DNA from: Aurifilum marmelostoma | Taxonomy: Eukaryota > Ascomycota > Sordariomycetes > Diaporthales > Cryphonectriaceae | Reading direction: 5' to 3' | NCBI GenBank assembly: GCA_027559495.1 | Contig: JAMXSV010000006.1 | Location: 2,248,116-2,312,115 of the forward strand | DNA length: 64,000 bases | Part shown: positions 1-12,078 of the stretch, piece by piece | Layout of the letters: each line of letters starts with the position of its first letter | Numbering within the stretch: the first letter of the stretch is position 1 | Notes under the pieces: generated by a model | Told to the model about the DNA's origin: nothing | What the model saw: only the letters and a program-made list of their open reading frames with translations | Database searches by the model: none | Program-made: the position numbers and the translations under genes

Positions 1-585
1 ATGGTCGGCAGCCTGCAAAGCTATGATAAGCAACAAGAAGAAGCTGTGTGGGTTAAGGAGACATGCGGATGACTTACCTGATGCAGTAACCTAATGAGAT
101 CATCTCCGGTGAAAGCTCCCTCGTAGATCACCTCAAAGCTTTCTAGGTGCTTGATTGCGGCTTCATATTGGCCATCAAGTGGTCCAGGGAGGATATGTGC
201 CTTTACGCTGGACTTTTCGCTCGTCGTGCGCTTGAATTGAGCGTGAATGGCGAAATTAGTCCATGGTAGCTTTGCTGCTGGAAAGGACAGACCGGTCAAG
301 GCCTCAAAGACTGAGGTCTTGCCGCTGGCCTTATCCCCAATGATGGCGATCTAGAGAACCTGTCTTCAATATATATGGAACATCGCCACCATGATGCTAT
401 GGCATGAGAGCAGTCCTCGAACATACCTTGGGTAGAAATGTGGCATCCTTCAATGTCATCCCATGCAACTTGTCAAAGAGCTCGCGGACGTTCAACTCCT
501 CTGTGTAGCCCGCATCACTGAGAGCCATCATGGGCGTCCTTGCACCCGGCATATTCGCGCCTACTATCTTCGTGCTGGGTGTCAT
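1..585 (-). CDS. Dynamin-like GTPase, N-terminal part (runs off the left edge)
   Basis: Partial gene. Exon 1 (585-427) and exon 2 (350-78) join in phase across an intron with GTATGT donor and CTCTAG acceptor; a further GTAAGT donor at 77 and a possible acceptor leave only about 12 coding bases (12-1) of exon 3. The spliced product carries a P-loop, GDKASGKTS, followed by VFEALTG and LSFP, the G1 and switch I start of the dynamin family (usual form GDQSSGKSSVLEAL). Dynamins are large GTPases that remodel membranes; fungal genomes also carry many divergent orphan dynamins of unknown role, which this one resembles in its atypical text after the P-loop. The start may be Met1 or one of several nearby Mets (for example the MMALSDAG pair). 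The rest of the GTPase domain, stalk and GED lie outside the window, so integrity cannot be judged. Confidence 0.8.
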
Positions 586-1634
586 ACTGTTCGTCGTGTG
601 GATAGTAGAAACAAAGACAAGAATAAGAGGGGGAAAAAAAAAAGGAACCTCAGTGACTATTGCACGGAGTCATGGCATTTACCATCCCAGCCAACTCGAC
701 AATTTCCTTGATAATGGATGTGCTGGGTAAAGAAATCACGGAACCCAACTGAGCAAAACTTGTCCAATTGATATTTTTCAGGGTGGTCGTTACGGAGCAA
801 GCAGTCCTCGCAGCAATTCCGTGTGGGTTATTGCCTACCATCCGACACTCAATTCTCACGGGACTCGCCATCCGATTTCTTACGGTAATCGCTGTGCGAA
901 TGAAGATAAATGTCCGGAATGGGAAAGGTTTGCCGCCCAGAACTGTGGCAATTATCCGGAAACGACTTGAAGATGCCAGTGTTTATTTGTCTCGGGACCC
1001 ATGGCGCTAGACAGAAAAAATGCCGATGGCCGAAGTTGCCACTGTCCTGACCTATCTCTGTTGCCTTATGTCAAACATATTCTTTTTGAGCTGTCAAGTG
1101 ATCAGGCCCTGAACAAGTAGCAGATATTTGGCGTGTTATCTGCCAGTAGCGCGAAGTGTGACGGTAAACGCCCGGGTAAGAGAGAGGGCCATATCGACCT
1201 GTTCACCGAAACGACCTTGGTCATTTTGTGAGATTTTTCAGAATTCAATGTGTATCCATCATGTTATCTCGGAATATTTCCAATTATCGAGGTTGATTGT
1301 GCCGATATGTGAGAGAAACTCTGAAGATATAAGATCCGGAGTGATCAAATGATGATAACAATAATATCATATGAAAAGAATATTACTTAGTTGCCAAACC
1401 ATAAGATTAGAGGAGTTTGGAAAATAAATTTCAAGAACACTATATCGAAAGAAGCTCGATAAAGGTCGAGAATAGCATGATCCTCACTATAATTAGCATA
1501 ATGTTTATGGAGATCTTGTAGTATATATATATCGATGATAAACACTCAACTGCCCTCTCGGAACGCCAAAACCTGCACCTCTTGGTGATATCCCGTTGAC
1601 TGTCAGAACTCTTTCCCACTTGTTTCCTCAGGCC
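586..1634. other. Intergenic, no supported gene
   Basis: Contains the 5' flank of the dynamin-like gene and the 3' flank of the GH128 gene. The open frames here (up to about 80 codons) have no family motifs, splice support or signal peptide. From about 1350 to 1560 the DNA becomes AT-rich with a TATATATATA stretch near 1521. Confidence 0.5.
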
Positions 1635-2732
1635 TTATAGAATAAGTGCAAATATGCCAATACCAAATAGAAATAGGAAGTGTGGTGCTTCCGAGACAGG
1701 ACCGGCACCTGACATCGTTGTTACCAGTGCTGGCACGGTGTATGTTGGTGTAGGGGCAGTCGTGGAGGTGTTGGAGGCAACTGTGACGTTGTCCGGCTTA
1801 ACACCTGTGGCATTGCCTCCCAAGTACCAACTCCCAATGTCTGTCAAATTCCCGTAGGAATTCAACATGGCTACATTCATGCCAACATTGGATGTGGATG
1901 ACCTGAAAGACCCAAAGTAGGAGTAATGGGTCACATTTCTGCTTGATGTGCTTGGTTAGTGATTATCATGTATCGTTACCAAGATATTGCTGGAGGTGAT
2001 TGCATGAACGTACTCATTGTTGTCCAGGTATGTAAGGGCCGTTTGGAAGAATTCCTGAGTCTCGTTGAGGCTCGCGTTGTCCAGTGCGAACTCGGTCACC
2101 CATATTTTCTTATCCGGGTAGATACTTAAAACGTCGGATATGTGGCTGGTCATCCCGTCGAAGCTCCCATACCAGTGGATAGGGATGAAGTCGAAGGTAC
2201 AGCCCCCGTCGCATGCATCGGTGAAGTTGGCCAGCCACTCGAAACCTACGGAGCCCCCGGTCACAGCTGGGGCACCGAGAGACACGCCCAGCTTGGCCAG
2301 GGGCTCCATCTGTTTCTTCCAGTATTCTGCAGCATCAGATGGGTCGATGTCGCTGCCACCAGTGTCCGCTGTGTTGTCAGGTTCGTTGAATCCCATAGCA
2401 TAGGTGATATTCCTTCCTTCGAGGATCTGAGCTGTGACGTTCTCGAGAAAAGTGGTGTCGCTGAAGCTTGAGGGGGCGCCCCACAACATGGGCACAAACT
2501 CAAGTGATGTATTCACATAGTCTGGGTTCGGGTACATCTTGTAGTTGTAATACCACGTCAGGTCGCTTCCCTTTTGAATCCATATCTGGTTGTCCTCTGG
2601 ATAGTTGGAGTTAGGTATGTAGATCAGACCTCGCTTGCTGGAGGTAGGAAACTGAGATGTTATGGCGGCAGCCAGCATGGGCAAAAGGCCCAGGAAGATT
2701 GAAATGCGCAGCATCGCTATGGGTTCTCTCAT
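1635..2732 (-). CDS. GH128 (Asl1-like) secreted glucan hydrolase with GPI-type tail
   Basis: Two exons, 2732-2014 and 1938-1635, joined by an intron with GTACGT donor and CAG acceptor; the lengths sum to 340 codons plus stop. A signal peptide (LRISIFLGLLPMLAAA) begins the protein; Met7 at 2714 is an equally good start. The GH128 features are FNEPD near residue 120 and WVTEFA near residue 220, the two places where this clan A TIM-barrel family holds its acid/base and nucleophile glutamates, so the enzyme looks active. GH128 proteins cut beta-1,3-glucan; S. pombe Asl1 is a wall-associated example. After the join the chain reads THYSYFG, a typical late-barrel motif. The C-terminus has a Ser/Thr-rich linker, small residues and a hydrophobic end (FLFLFGIGIFALIL), consistent with a GPI anchor. 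Role inferred: cell-wall remodelling or glucan degradation. Confidence 0.85.
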
Positions 2733-4038
2733 GATGGAAAGATGATGTTGATGGACATGAATGTCGGCATCCCAATACGTCCATCAGCGCGACGGATGGA
2801 GGAGAGGTTATGGTTAGCATGAATTGTGTGCAAGGTTCATAATCGGAATGATAATATGTGGCCGGCCTAGAGGGTAACGGCGTGGAATACACATCCGATC
2901 TAGACTTTTTCTGATGACCTCGTCTGAGATCCCGCAATACAGGGTCTCGGATCGACACCCGACATGTAGTGGATCCATATCTAAGTGTACCTCTCAATGA
3001 CAGCCTCGGGAAATACCCCTTCCCGTCATTCAGAGGGCGCACGGTAAGCACGGCGTAATGAAAGTAGGTTAATTATGGAATGGTATTCCATCCAGCGTAC
3101 ATGTTATACTAGGTGACTGACTCGGATGATGGCATGGCATCACTATAGTCGATACTTGGACGGGGTAGTCGGGGAGCCAACATGGACTGTTTTTCTTGTA
3201 TATTTTTCTTCTTCATATATATATTTTTCCTTCATAAGACAGACTAAAGCAGAGACAGAAGGGAGACAATCTGGGGATCCACGTCATTGGCCCATGTGTT
3301 CACGCCGCGAGATTGTTCAACGGACAGGTATGACCGCCTGCAAACGGATCGGGAAGTGGGAGCGCACCTGATGACGCTTCCCTGATCATCTTGATGTCCA
3401 TTGTTCAAATGTCAGATGTCTGTCGCCTTGCTGTCTGTCTGCAAACGGAATACCAAGTAAAGATTGCGTTGCTAGTACAGGTCTAGAGCCGACGTTGCTA
3501 CACTGACAGACCCGATACTATGGATCTGGAGGGTGATCCCGTCAACGGGCACTATTTTGGCGGGTATAGATCCGACCCGCTCCGTGAATGATGAACGAAT
3601 CAGAAACTGATGCAGGAGATACTACAGTACGGTTCACTGACGCGTCTACAAGTGTCCGCAGTCTGGTCTATGCTATATTAGTTCTGGTTTGGGTAATTGC
3701 ACGCGATTGGTCTGAAGTCTGACTTACGATCCACACGATTAAAAAAAAAACAAAAACTATGCCTCCATCAGAGATGACGCTCTCTTGAAAAGAATAGGAA
3801 GACCAAGAAGAAGAAGACAAAAAAAAAAAAAAAAAAAAAGAGAAGAAAATTTCGGCCAAATGGCAATAGAATTCTGACATAAAAAAAAAGTAGAGGACGC
3901 AAGGTCATATATGGGATAATTACATATTGAGATTCATTAATTTTCAGAGTTGAATAAACGCCCGCGCTTAACCTGCTTGGATACTCGTGGCAACGCAATC
4001 AATCATACTGCTCATAAGTGCATGAAAAAGCAAGTAGG
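2733..4038. other. Intergenic, no supported gene; long A-tract
   Basis: Upstream flank of the GH128 gene and downstream flank of the GH16-like gene. Notable only for A-tracts, about 20 A at 3820-3839 and a shorter one at 3740-3749. Open frames over it are low-complexity products of these tracts (runs of Phe or Lys). Confidence 0.5.
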
Positions 4039-5584
4039 CTATCGGGTGAATCCGGAAAGATCAGTGGCCGCAGCATCGCACTGCTGCCACATGGCGACCT
4101 TCTTTACAAGCATTTCACCGTGACCTTCCTGCTTCCAGGTGGGCTCCCACTGGGCCCTGGCGTCCCAAAAGTCCTTTTTCGGTGTGGTCGATGCGTCCAC
4201 CCAAGGCTTGCCTCCCACACCGTCGGGAAATTCACCAGAAGTCCCACCAACGCCCAGAGACATGATCAGATAGAACGGGCGATCGAAAGGAGTGGCGTGA
4301 CTTGTGCCGGGCCCATCCCAGGGATCTACGATTCTCGATCCATTATCAAATGTCGAGCCGAAACCGCCCAGGTTGAAGAAGCTGTGAGCGAATTTGACGT
4401 ATGTGACCTGGGCCAGGCGACTGTCGACCCAGGTAAAGAGGTAGTTTGGCGTCCACTCGAGGCCAAATGTATGGTAGGCATCGTTATATGTCGAGTGCAG
4501 GGCGTCTCGTCCACCAGTAGTCAGCTGCCAGCGGTCCGTAGAGGGGTCTGGACCCCAGTGCAGAGAGCTCTGGAGCAGCTGGTTCCCCTTGCCGCCGTCA
4601 TAAGTGTAATTGTTGCCTCTCACGACGCCGACATCTACCTGTCCGGACGCGGGCCAGGCACCATAGTAGTCCTCTGCCGGGTACATGAATAATTGCGAAA
4701 GGAGCCAGTCGCCAGCGGCGAGCTTGGCAGTAATCTCGACCCGACCGTACCTGATCACCGCAAAGTTCTTGGTGCTGATGCGGCCAGACTTGACCGGCTG
4801 GACGATCTCGCCTGCAGTAAGATTGGCAGACAGGACGCAAGCGTCGGATGTCGCACCGGTGCAGGTACCAGCTGCGGTCAGGTTGGTGACGCTGGTCGTC
4901 TCGAGGTAGGTCTCGTCCTGGAGGGTTGGCGTGAACACGAGCTGTCCATCACGAACAAATACATTCTCATCACCACCAGTTGTCAATTCGAACTCGCCAT
5001 TGCTGTGGCCAATGTTAGCACAACAAACTCTTCTTTCCTTTTTCTTCTCTCTTTTCGGGAGGAGGAATGATCAAAGGGACGAAGGCGCAAGTCAGATGGT
5101 ATGAACCGGAGTATATAACTTACCCAAAGCCACCTGTTTCGACTTCCTTGGTCCATATAGTTGAATTGAAACCATTCGAAAAGTCATCCACGAAGACGGG
5201 ACAATACTGATAATTGCTGACCGATGCATAGCCAGACCAGGACAAGAGCGCGATAGCGGTCAGACCAACAAGGAGGCCGATGATTGGTATCAGGGTGATC
5301 CAGATCCCTCGAGGATCTTTTTCTCGGAGCTCTGGTCGGTCGACGGTGCCCTTCTGGATTCTGCGAGAACGGAAATAGGGACGTGGATGGTAGGTCTCTA
5401 CACTGCGAACAGAGTGGTTTGCAGATCGGAACCTGGCAGGCCTCGCTCGCGGGGTGCCAATTGTGAAACGCTCCTCATATGAAGGTAGATGCTGAACACT
5501 CAGGAACCGCTCGAATGCAGGAGCTTGCCTCAGGATCACACCGCTTGCACTGCTCCTGGCACTGCCGCTCCTTGATGGATTCAT
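4039..5584 (-). CDS. GH16-fold type II membrane protein with catalytic glutamates lost
   Basis: Exons 5584-5124 and 5002-4039 join through GTAAGT and CACAG splice sites, giving 474 residues and restoring the family text GGFGNGEFELTT. I chose Met at 5584 (MNPSRSG) over an in-frame Met 11 codons upstream. Residues 1 to about 95 are basic and Ser/Arg-rich (cytosolic), followed by one transmembrane segment (WITLIPIIGLLVGLTAIALL) and a lumenal concanavalin-like GH16 domain. This topology recalls the Kre6/Skn1-type wall-glucan proteins. The active-site strand, normally GEIDIMESRGN, reads GQVDVGVVRGN here (codons near 4614-4646): nucleophile Glu is Gln and acid/base Glu is Val, while the flanking WPASG and RGN are kept. 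Known glucan-binding relatives in invertebrates also lack these Glu. I infer a glucan-binding or scaffolding role rather than hydrolysis. Confidence 0.85.
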
Positions 5585-7755
5585 ACTTAACAAATCTTGA
5601 TACAAAAAATAGATCACGAAACGCTAGGCTATGCGCGTCGGGAAAGATGAGGGAGGAGAAGAGAGAAAGAGTTAGGGAAACCAGTCACCACTATCGAGTC
5701 ACCATCACTGAAAGCTCATGAGGCAAGTCATCTATTATTTATTACTCGGCCCTCGAGGAGTTAACCTCTTGATGAAGTCATGCGAGCGCGCAATTCTATG
5801 CAGCAAGATCGCGGGTGACTGGGGCAGTCCCGTATGTCACCGGCAGCGAGTCAGGATACTGATAAACAGAACAAGGACCCGACCCGATTGCCGACGAGCA
5901 ACACAGAGAACAGGCCAGCTTGAAATGCACGTTTAGAGACGCGACGGCCTTCTGAAAATACGCCGAAGTGATATACAATTTGATGTTGATATCGCGGCTC
6001 GCATAGGGTATCTTAGTCACAGCATTCTCTAGCAAGCGCTGTGCACAACAATGTCCATCGAACGACAGGAGACGCAAACGGTTAAGTCGACAATATAGCT
6101 TGTCACACTAGCGCTGATTGACAGGGCTAGAGAACCCGGGGGCAAAAAAACCAAAGGCGAGAAAAGTGAAAAAGCCTTGGCATTTTGACAGATCTGATGT
6201 TAATTACCTTGTTCAGACTAGTAAGTTTTGCCAAGCAGGACAGGCTAGTCATACTACCACGTAAGGAGCCGGCACGTCATCTGCCATTCAACCGCCATCT
6301 TGTTCGACGGCGGCAAGGCTGAACCTCGGGGAAATAAATTAAGCAAAAGGAGAAACAGGTCCGGACTCTAAACCAAAGGGAGCGAGCATGGTTTGTTTTT
6401 GTCCCTTCTACCACCTTACTATTCCCTTCAGGAGAGCTAAAAGCGGCACGCTTAGGAGCGAGCCTTCTCTCATGACGCCGCCGTGCTGGGTGCAATGTTC
6501 TACTCTGTACTCTGCTAGCCATATCGATTGTTTTCCTCGCCCCTGACCTATGAGAATGGCTATCTGCCACGGCTCTCGCCCCGCCGCGTCCCCCACGTCC
6601 CTTTTACCGTCTTGCTTGTAGTGTGTGTTCCCAATGAGCGAGAGCCGAGACCATGCTTGGTGAATATCATCACATGATTTAATGATGAATGACTTGCACG
6701 TGGACTCTCATGAGATGTGCAGCAAAATTATGGCATCATGCTGGCTTCTTACCGTCTGCAAATAGCGCTGCTTCGGCCTGGATTAGGTCTGGCCATGTCT
6801 CGCAGAAGATGGTCATCGCTGTTGTGCAAGGCATGCTGCGATTGTCCACGGAGCGCTTGGATCTGGACCCGCCACTCCTGCCGCTAGGTGCCCGTACAGG
6901 ACATCAAAGTCCCATTCATATTGATGCTTGTTGCGTTCAGATTGCGTTCTGTTGAACCTCGGCTGTGCTCTAGAAAACGCCTTTTCCATCTATAGCGCTT
7001 CTGCTGCCCCGTCATACAGGTGGGGAACACGATACTATAGAACAACATAATAAACTGCGTGCATGTACGTGTATGTAAGTGGGTCTAAGCAAGTTCTAGC
7101 AGTTTCGAGTGCGCTTCCCCTAAGTATCTCACTCGTCAAGCAATTATTGTGTGAATATGATGTGCTGTGAAGAGCTGAAAATGCGCGTATTATCAATGCA
7201 GCTGTTCATAGTGCGTGAAGCAGGGGCAAAAAAGAAGGTCAGTGCTAGGAATATAAATATTGTCGATGAAGGGGAAGCATGAGGAAAAAGAAAGAAAAAA
7301 AAGAAGAGAAAGGGAAAGAGAACAGATAAGTTCTTTCTTGGCCTTCTGAGATTCACTTTCTGGTCTCGTGAATCGCGCTCTTGGTCGTCTGTCACATAGA
7401 AGATAGAATTTGCAGCTGGCGTATTCATACTCTATTGCCTTGGGTATTGAAATACTCCTCGGTACCCATGTCATATGTTCTATGCTATGCGTAAGACGAT
7501 TTCTCAACTCCTTACACAAATATGTGATGACATTCATCCACTTCGCCCATGCCCGCTGACGAGAAACACTGGCACCATCCTCCAATTAACCAGAGATTAC
7601 AACAGAAGTGACATTAGATTAAGCGAGCAGGCTTATGTTGTCCGGGTCTACACCACGTGCTTTTGTGCGTGTACTATTCTCGTGGGGTTTCTTGAATGAC
7701 ATGATAAGGTGTTTCGGGGTTCTTTTGAGTAATTAAGTACCCCTAGGTAGGCCTA
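5585..7755. other. Intergenic, no supported gene
   Basis: About 2.2 kb between the GH16-like gene and the relic zone. Frames such as 5796-6077 (-), 6277-6570 (-) and 7193-7585 (-) have no recognisable domain, no plausible splice partners and partly low-complexity content (poly-F from an A/G-rich tract at 7285-7320). I see no RNA gene. Confidence 0.45.
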
Positions 7756-9755
7756 ATGACCCTATTCATCTTGACCAGCCTATCGTTAATGTTAGGTATA
7801 TTTTCATGTGTAAGATCCTTACTTATGTCCCTTGCAGCCACTAATATCATTTGCAGGCCGCTGCTACGGGTGCTGCCTTATGTCATTATGTTGCCGTTGC
7901 TCTCGCTGTGGCGGAATGTTTTGGGATCACCGCTGGCGCAGCTGGTCCAACTACTGTTGCAGCTGAATGGCAGGATGTGTTTCCCCAAAAGCTTGCCGAA
8001 TACCTTTTGGACACAAGCCTACCTAACCTATCTAGCATCCAAGGATCAAGCTATGCGACTGTTGTATGCAGTAGATTCGCTTGCTTATGTCTCGAATCGG
8101 CATGCCAATGGGGACACCCAGAAGGGGAGTTTACCATTGCTTTCCAAGCATTGTACGGCAGCAGTATGGTGGAATATCAAGTCTTTCGGAAATGAGTAGG
8201 TTGAGGGCAATGTTGTTTAAGCATGGTCTAGCTACTTTAGATCACTGCCACCTCGAACACAAGGTCAGCATACAAGATAACTTGGACATTCCGTCCCTCC
8301 CTTTGCACTTTCCTCTCTGAGACTAATTGCACATTTTGGCAGGTAATTAGGTCTAGGTCAAAAAAGAAGTAGACTCAATAATAGGGATATGAAGCAACTT
8401 AAGCTAATGGGACAAATAGACGAAATACCTTATTTACAGCATCGACTCACACTAGGTGCGTGATAACATCGTGCCTTGCTACTTGTTACGCGTTTCCCTG
8501 CACTAGCTGGCTCAGACTATCTGATATTGACAACTACAACATTGTATGGGCAGAACATCATTAAATACCAGAGCTCATCAGGTCTGGTTGGGTTCTTGGT
8601 CGATTGGATGAACTTTGAAAAAGTTAAAGTGTCATTAGTTTCTGGACATGAAGGAGGCAAGGCTTGCATCGAGCAATTGCAGAAAGCTTCTGCTTATATC
8701 CAAGATCTGGAATATAAACTCCTGGCTTGTTAGAGCTGACTAGCTTCCATAGTGAAAAGCTGCATCCATATTCTTAGAACCCTTCTGAAAGGTAACCTGA
8801 TCCCATAATCAATGCTTCATTAGCACTACTAATAGCCAGCACTTACCCGTGTTACTCTTAAAGTCTTGCTAAGAATGGGTACTAATGCTGGATAGTAGTT
8901 ACAAAAGACGAACAACAGGAATGCAGCGCAAGACAAGGCCATATATAGCTACCTGTATTCATAGATCTCTGCAACCACTCATCAATATAAATGGTGAGAG
9001 GATGTGTGTTAGAGCTCGAATTCACATGGGCCTTGCATAGGAGCTGTATAAATATTGAAATAGGAAGCAGAACGAAAGAACGTTCATTAACAACTTTGGG
9101 CTAGCTCTCGTGTACCAAAGGTCTGGGATCTAGGCCTGCACTATAATCTTTAAATACTACGAAATAGCTCAAAGTATTCCTATGCTATGCTATATATTAA
9201 AACAACAAAATCATTATTATCTTATCGGGAAGGTGCACAAGCTGTTAGGGATCGACATTTGAATTCACACCTTAGGAATAGCGTAATTAAGATAGAGGAC
9301 TTAGAACTTCTCGACACCCTTATCTCATCAAATGAAGGGTAGGACGGCGAAACATAAAGGTACAGATTCTTCTTCTTAGCATCTAGTATAAGCATAGGTA
9401 TTAAATCTGCCTTGATGAAGCTGATTTATCTAGCTGGGCCGCTATACAACATGTTGCATGATGTAGTTAGAGCATATGCGCTAGCTGCAGACAAGAGCTC
9501 TTTGACGAGGTGGTTCGGGCCTCTGTACCCTTACAAGTACTGCTGCAACCGCCTTTGGAAATCCTTCACGTTGTCACTAAGCATAAATACCTTTTTGTTG
9601 CCAAAATAATATTAACAACCCAATTCTGCGGGAAGTAGTCGAAGGTTTCTTATCGAGACCCTCTACAGGAAGTATATAGGCCTCAAGATACGCGACGAAA
9701 CGCCAAATCCTACTTATTGTCCCGGATTCGATGGTCTTCATTTAATTTCCGCCAA
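7756..9755. other. Relic zone with weak open frames, nothing identifiable
   Basis: Overlapping plus-strand frames at 7756-8199 and 7851-8195 (the latter encoding an Ala-rich 114-residue stretch) and at 8476-8733 could be remnants of one gene on the plus strand, but I recognise no family and cannot join them with convincing splice sites. From 8800 to 9755 the sequence is AT-rich with many stops in all frames. Best read as decayed coding or transposon DNA. Confidence 0.3.
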
Positions 9756-10100
9756 GTTTACACAGGGTACGACTGGAGAATGTATCACATGCAAGTCCGG
9801 ATTTGTAACTCTTGCTACACTGTTGGCCGTGAGGCAAAGTTCGCTGGTAACCCTGCTACGGAGGAGGACTTGACTCTTGCCAGAAAGAGAGGATGATGTC
9901 GATGCGTAAGCCTGACTTATAATATGTGACCATTTTGTCTAGCTACGCTATGGTTGTACTCACGGGAACGAGTGGGTTGCCAGTGCCATTAATATTTGCT
10001 GACACTATGAGCAGGATGTTATTGCGAGGGCGCAGTTCTGCTATCTCTGTGGCAATCTTTGGAAGACTTCCGAAGGCGCCGTGCATATCCAAGGCCAGTC
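9756..10100 (+). pseudogene. Relic of an RBR/IBR-type zinc-finger (E3 ligase-like) gene
   Basis: Two frame-shifted fragments on the plus strand. The first (from about 9756) contains a CNSC pair and ends LARKRG before a stop; the second (about 10015-10100) reads AQFCYLCGNLWKTSEG, close to the end of the IBR domain of RBR ubiquitin ligases (usual text EFCYLCG..W..C). RBR proteins pass ubiquitin from an E2 through a RING2 cysteine. The frames are offset, contain stops, and the expected run of paired Cys/His between them is broken. Assignment rests on one short motif, so other zinc-finger families remain possible. Confidence 0.35.
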
Positions 10101-11097
10101 GTGATTTCTCAATCGAATGACTCGATTACTTGGCAGAAGACATAAGTGTTTGAGATGCTACTGCCGGACAAGTCACCGCTTCACAACACAAGATGGTAAA
10201 TTTAATGCAGTATCTTTTCAGGGACCATCAGGACCTGTAATACAGGTGGATATATATAAAGACCAAGATATTTAATATGTTCTCTAAGTGATTACTCCCA
10301 AGGGCTTGACATTTATTGGCAAAGGAAGAAACCACATTTATGAACATTATATGACACTCAGTATGCTTGGGGATAATTTTATGCTGGTGTATAAGTTTTC
10401 ATCCCCACTTTAAATTGCATTGTGAGTAGCTAATATTTTTATATTCTACTATAATAATCCTTGCTCAACATCTATCAATTCTATCTGTGCGCTGGATACT
10501 ACCAGGAGCCCACCTCCGTCCGGTTCAACCGGTGTCGTTTCATCTTTATAAAAGTCTGAGATAATTACCTAATATTTTTTGTCAGAAATAAATCCCTTTC
10601 TCCAGGGAGTGAACGATGAAGGTATGAATAAGGAGATCCTTTACAGAAAGGTGAAAGAAGTGATTCATTCAGCCCTAGGCACCTGGACCAAGACCCTGCA
10701 TCAGGCTTCGGCTATTCCGGCCCTTTATTGTATTTTTACTACAGAAATGGGTGCATTGGTACCTAAGATAGAGAGACAGATGGAAGAAACCTGTAGGCTG
10801 TAATCAATTCAGGCTCTTCACCCGCCTTCGCAAACATGAGAATAAACCCCTCGGTTTTACATCAATTCCTTTAGATACGTATGCTTAAGCACTTAGGGTA
10901 GTCCGGCGGTGCCCATGATACTACCACTACTCATCACAACACTCAGGATAGTTCAATTCCAAGCCGTTCATATTTCCGCCAATAATGCAAGCGAAATATA
11001 TTCAATGGTTAATACTAAATGATACATGTCTGCTATGAGCTGGACTTTTCTAATAAAGAGTCAGCTGAGACTGCAACCTGCAGTTCTATATTATTAT
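10101..11097. other. Intergenic, AT-rich, no supported gene
   Basis: One 74-codon plus-strand frame (10579-10803) has normal-looking composition (ends MGALVPKIERQ..) and might be an exon of a decayed gene, but I see no start context, splice partner or family. The rest is AT-rich. Confidence 0.35.
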
Positions 11098-12078
11098 CTA
11101 ATAGACAGTGAGCTCGAAGAGCTGACCGCCGAGGGTGGACCCAGTCTCGAGACTGCCACCCGTGGTGCAGTACACCTTGTTCTTCTGCCAGGCTGTACGG
11201 CCAAAATCGCAGCCAGTTGACTTGCCCCACTCTGTCGCGTTGGTTGTGCCGGCGATGTAGGACGCAGAGGTCACGTTTCCGGTGGCGTCGTCGATAACGA
11301 GCTGCTGAATGGCGTCAACGTTGGCGGCCATGTACGCGTACCTGGTGCCTTCTTGCGCAAGGGCAAACCCGTTGTACGAGACGGCAAGATCGTCGTAGGA
11401 TCCGTCGTATAGGAGCTCGGCAGTGCCGAGGGTGAGGTTGTCGTAGAGAGGCGCGCGCACCACCCCGCTGGACTCGGTCCAGTACAGGTAGCCGTCTGCG
11501 GCAGCCTTGATACCGTTGATCGAAGACATGAGAGAGTCGTCAAAGGCAGTCCAGTAGTCGCCCGTCTCGACGTTCATGGCAACGACAGTGTCCTGGAAGG
11601 TGGCCGAGGCCAGGATGATGGTCTCGTTGAAGGTGGTCAGACCATTGAAGTCGGTCACGAGCGGGAGGACGGGTTCGGCAATGAGCTCGATTGCCGGGTT
11701 GTTACCGTCACCATGGTTAAAGTCGACCTTCCAGACCTTGGTGGCGTTCTTGGGCGGATCGGAAATGTTCTCGCCTGTCGTGTTGGCGCCTGTGATGTAG
11801 AAGACATCGTGGCTGACCTCGGTGATGCCACTCAGGCCCAGGATGGAGGGGAAAGTACGGATGAGGACAGCTTCCGGGTTCTCCTGGCTAGGGTCGAAGG
11901 AGAGGAGGTTGGCGGGAGGGCCGATCTGGGTTGCCAGGACATTTCCATTGGACCTGACCCGCAAATTCTCCAGCCAGGTTATGCTGCTGTTGCCCTGGTA
12001 CAAGGTCCGCACAGTGGCGGCGGCTGAGGCGAGGTTGGCAGCGGCAGAAAGCCCAACCAGAACAGACTTTAAGAGCAT
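11098..12078 (-). CDS. Secreted six-bladed beta-propeller protein (SMP-30/gluconolactonase-like)
   Basis: Single-exon frame of 326 residues with a clean signal peptide (MLLKSVLVGLSAAANLASA). The body repeats the pattern of a six-bladed TolB/SMP-30 propeller: successive stretches like NGNVLATQ, GLSGITEVSHDVFY, DFNGLTTFNETIILAS, SINGIKAAADGYLYWTESS and DDLAVSYNGFALAQEG, each ending a blade, plus a Cys pair near the C-terminus (STGCDFG and VYCTTGG). In fungi this group includes secreted propellers and the hetero-Diels-Alderases of tropolone-sesquiterpenoid pathways (AsR5, EupF, PycR1). No biosynthetic enzyme sits directly beside it except the multicopper-oxidase pair to the right, so a pericyclase role is only a possibility. 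The canonical metal ligands of calcium gluconolactonases are not evident. N-glycosylation sequons are frequent, supporting secretion. Confidence 0.75.
   Translation of the reverse strand: MLLKSVLVGLSAAANLASAAATVRTLYQGNSSITWLENLRVRSNGNVLATQIGPPANLLSFDPSQENPEAVLIRTFPSILGLSGITEVSHDVFYITGANTTGENISDPPKNATKVWKVDFNHGDGNNPAIELIAEPVLPLVTDFNGLTTFNETIILASATFQDTVVAMNVETGDYWTAFDDSLMSSINGIKAAADGYLYWTESSGVVRAPLYDNLTLGTAELLYDGSYDDLAVSYNGFALAQEGTRYAYMAANVDAIQQLVIDDATGNVTSASYIAGTTNATEWGKSTGCDFGRTAWQKNKVYCTTGGSLETGSTLGGQLFELTVY

Noticed and set aside
463..1010. Overlapping plus- and minus-strand frames of 60-82 codons
   Set aside because: They lie over the first exon and promoter of the dynamin-like gene, have no family text and no start or splice support.
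3668..3998. Minus-strand frames rich in Phe and Ser
   Set aside because: Produced by A-tracts; low complexity, not coding.
7144..7585. Minus-strand frames of 94 and 130 codons
   Set aside because: Poly-Phe core from an A/G-rich tract, no domain and no conserved-looking composition.
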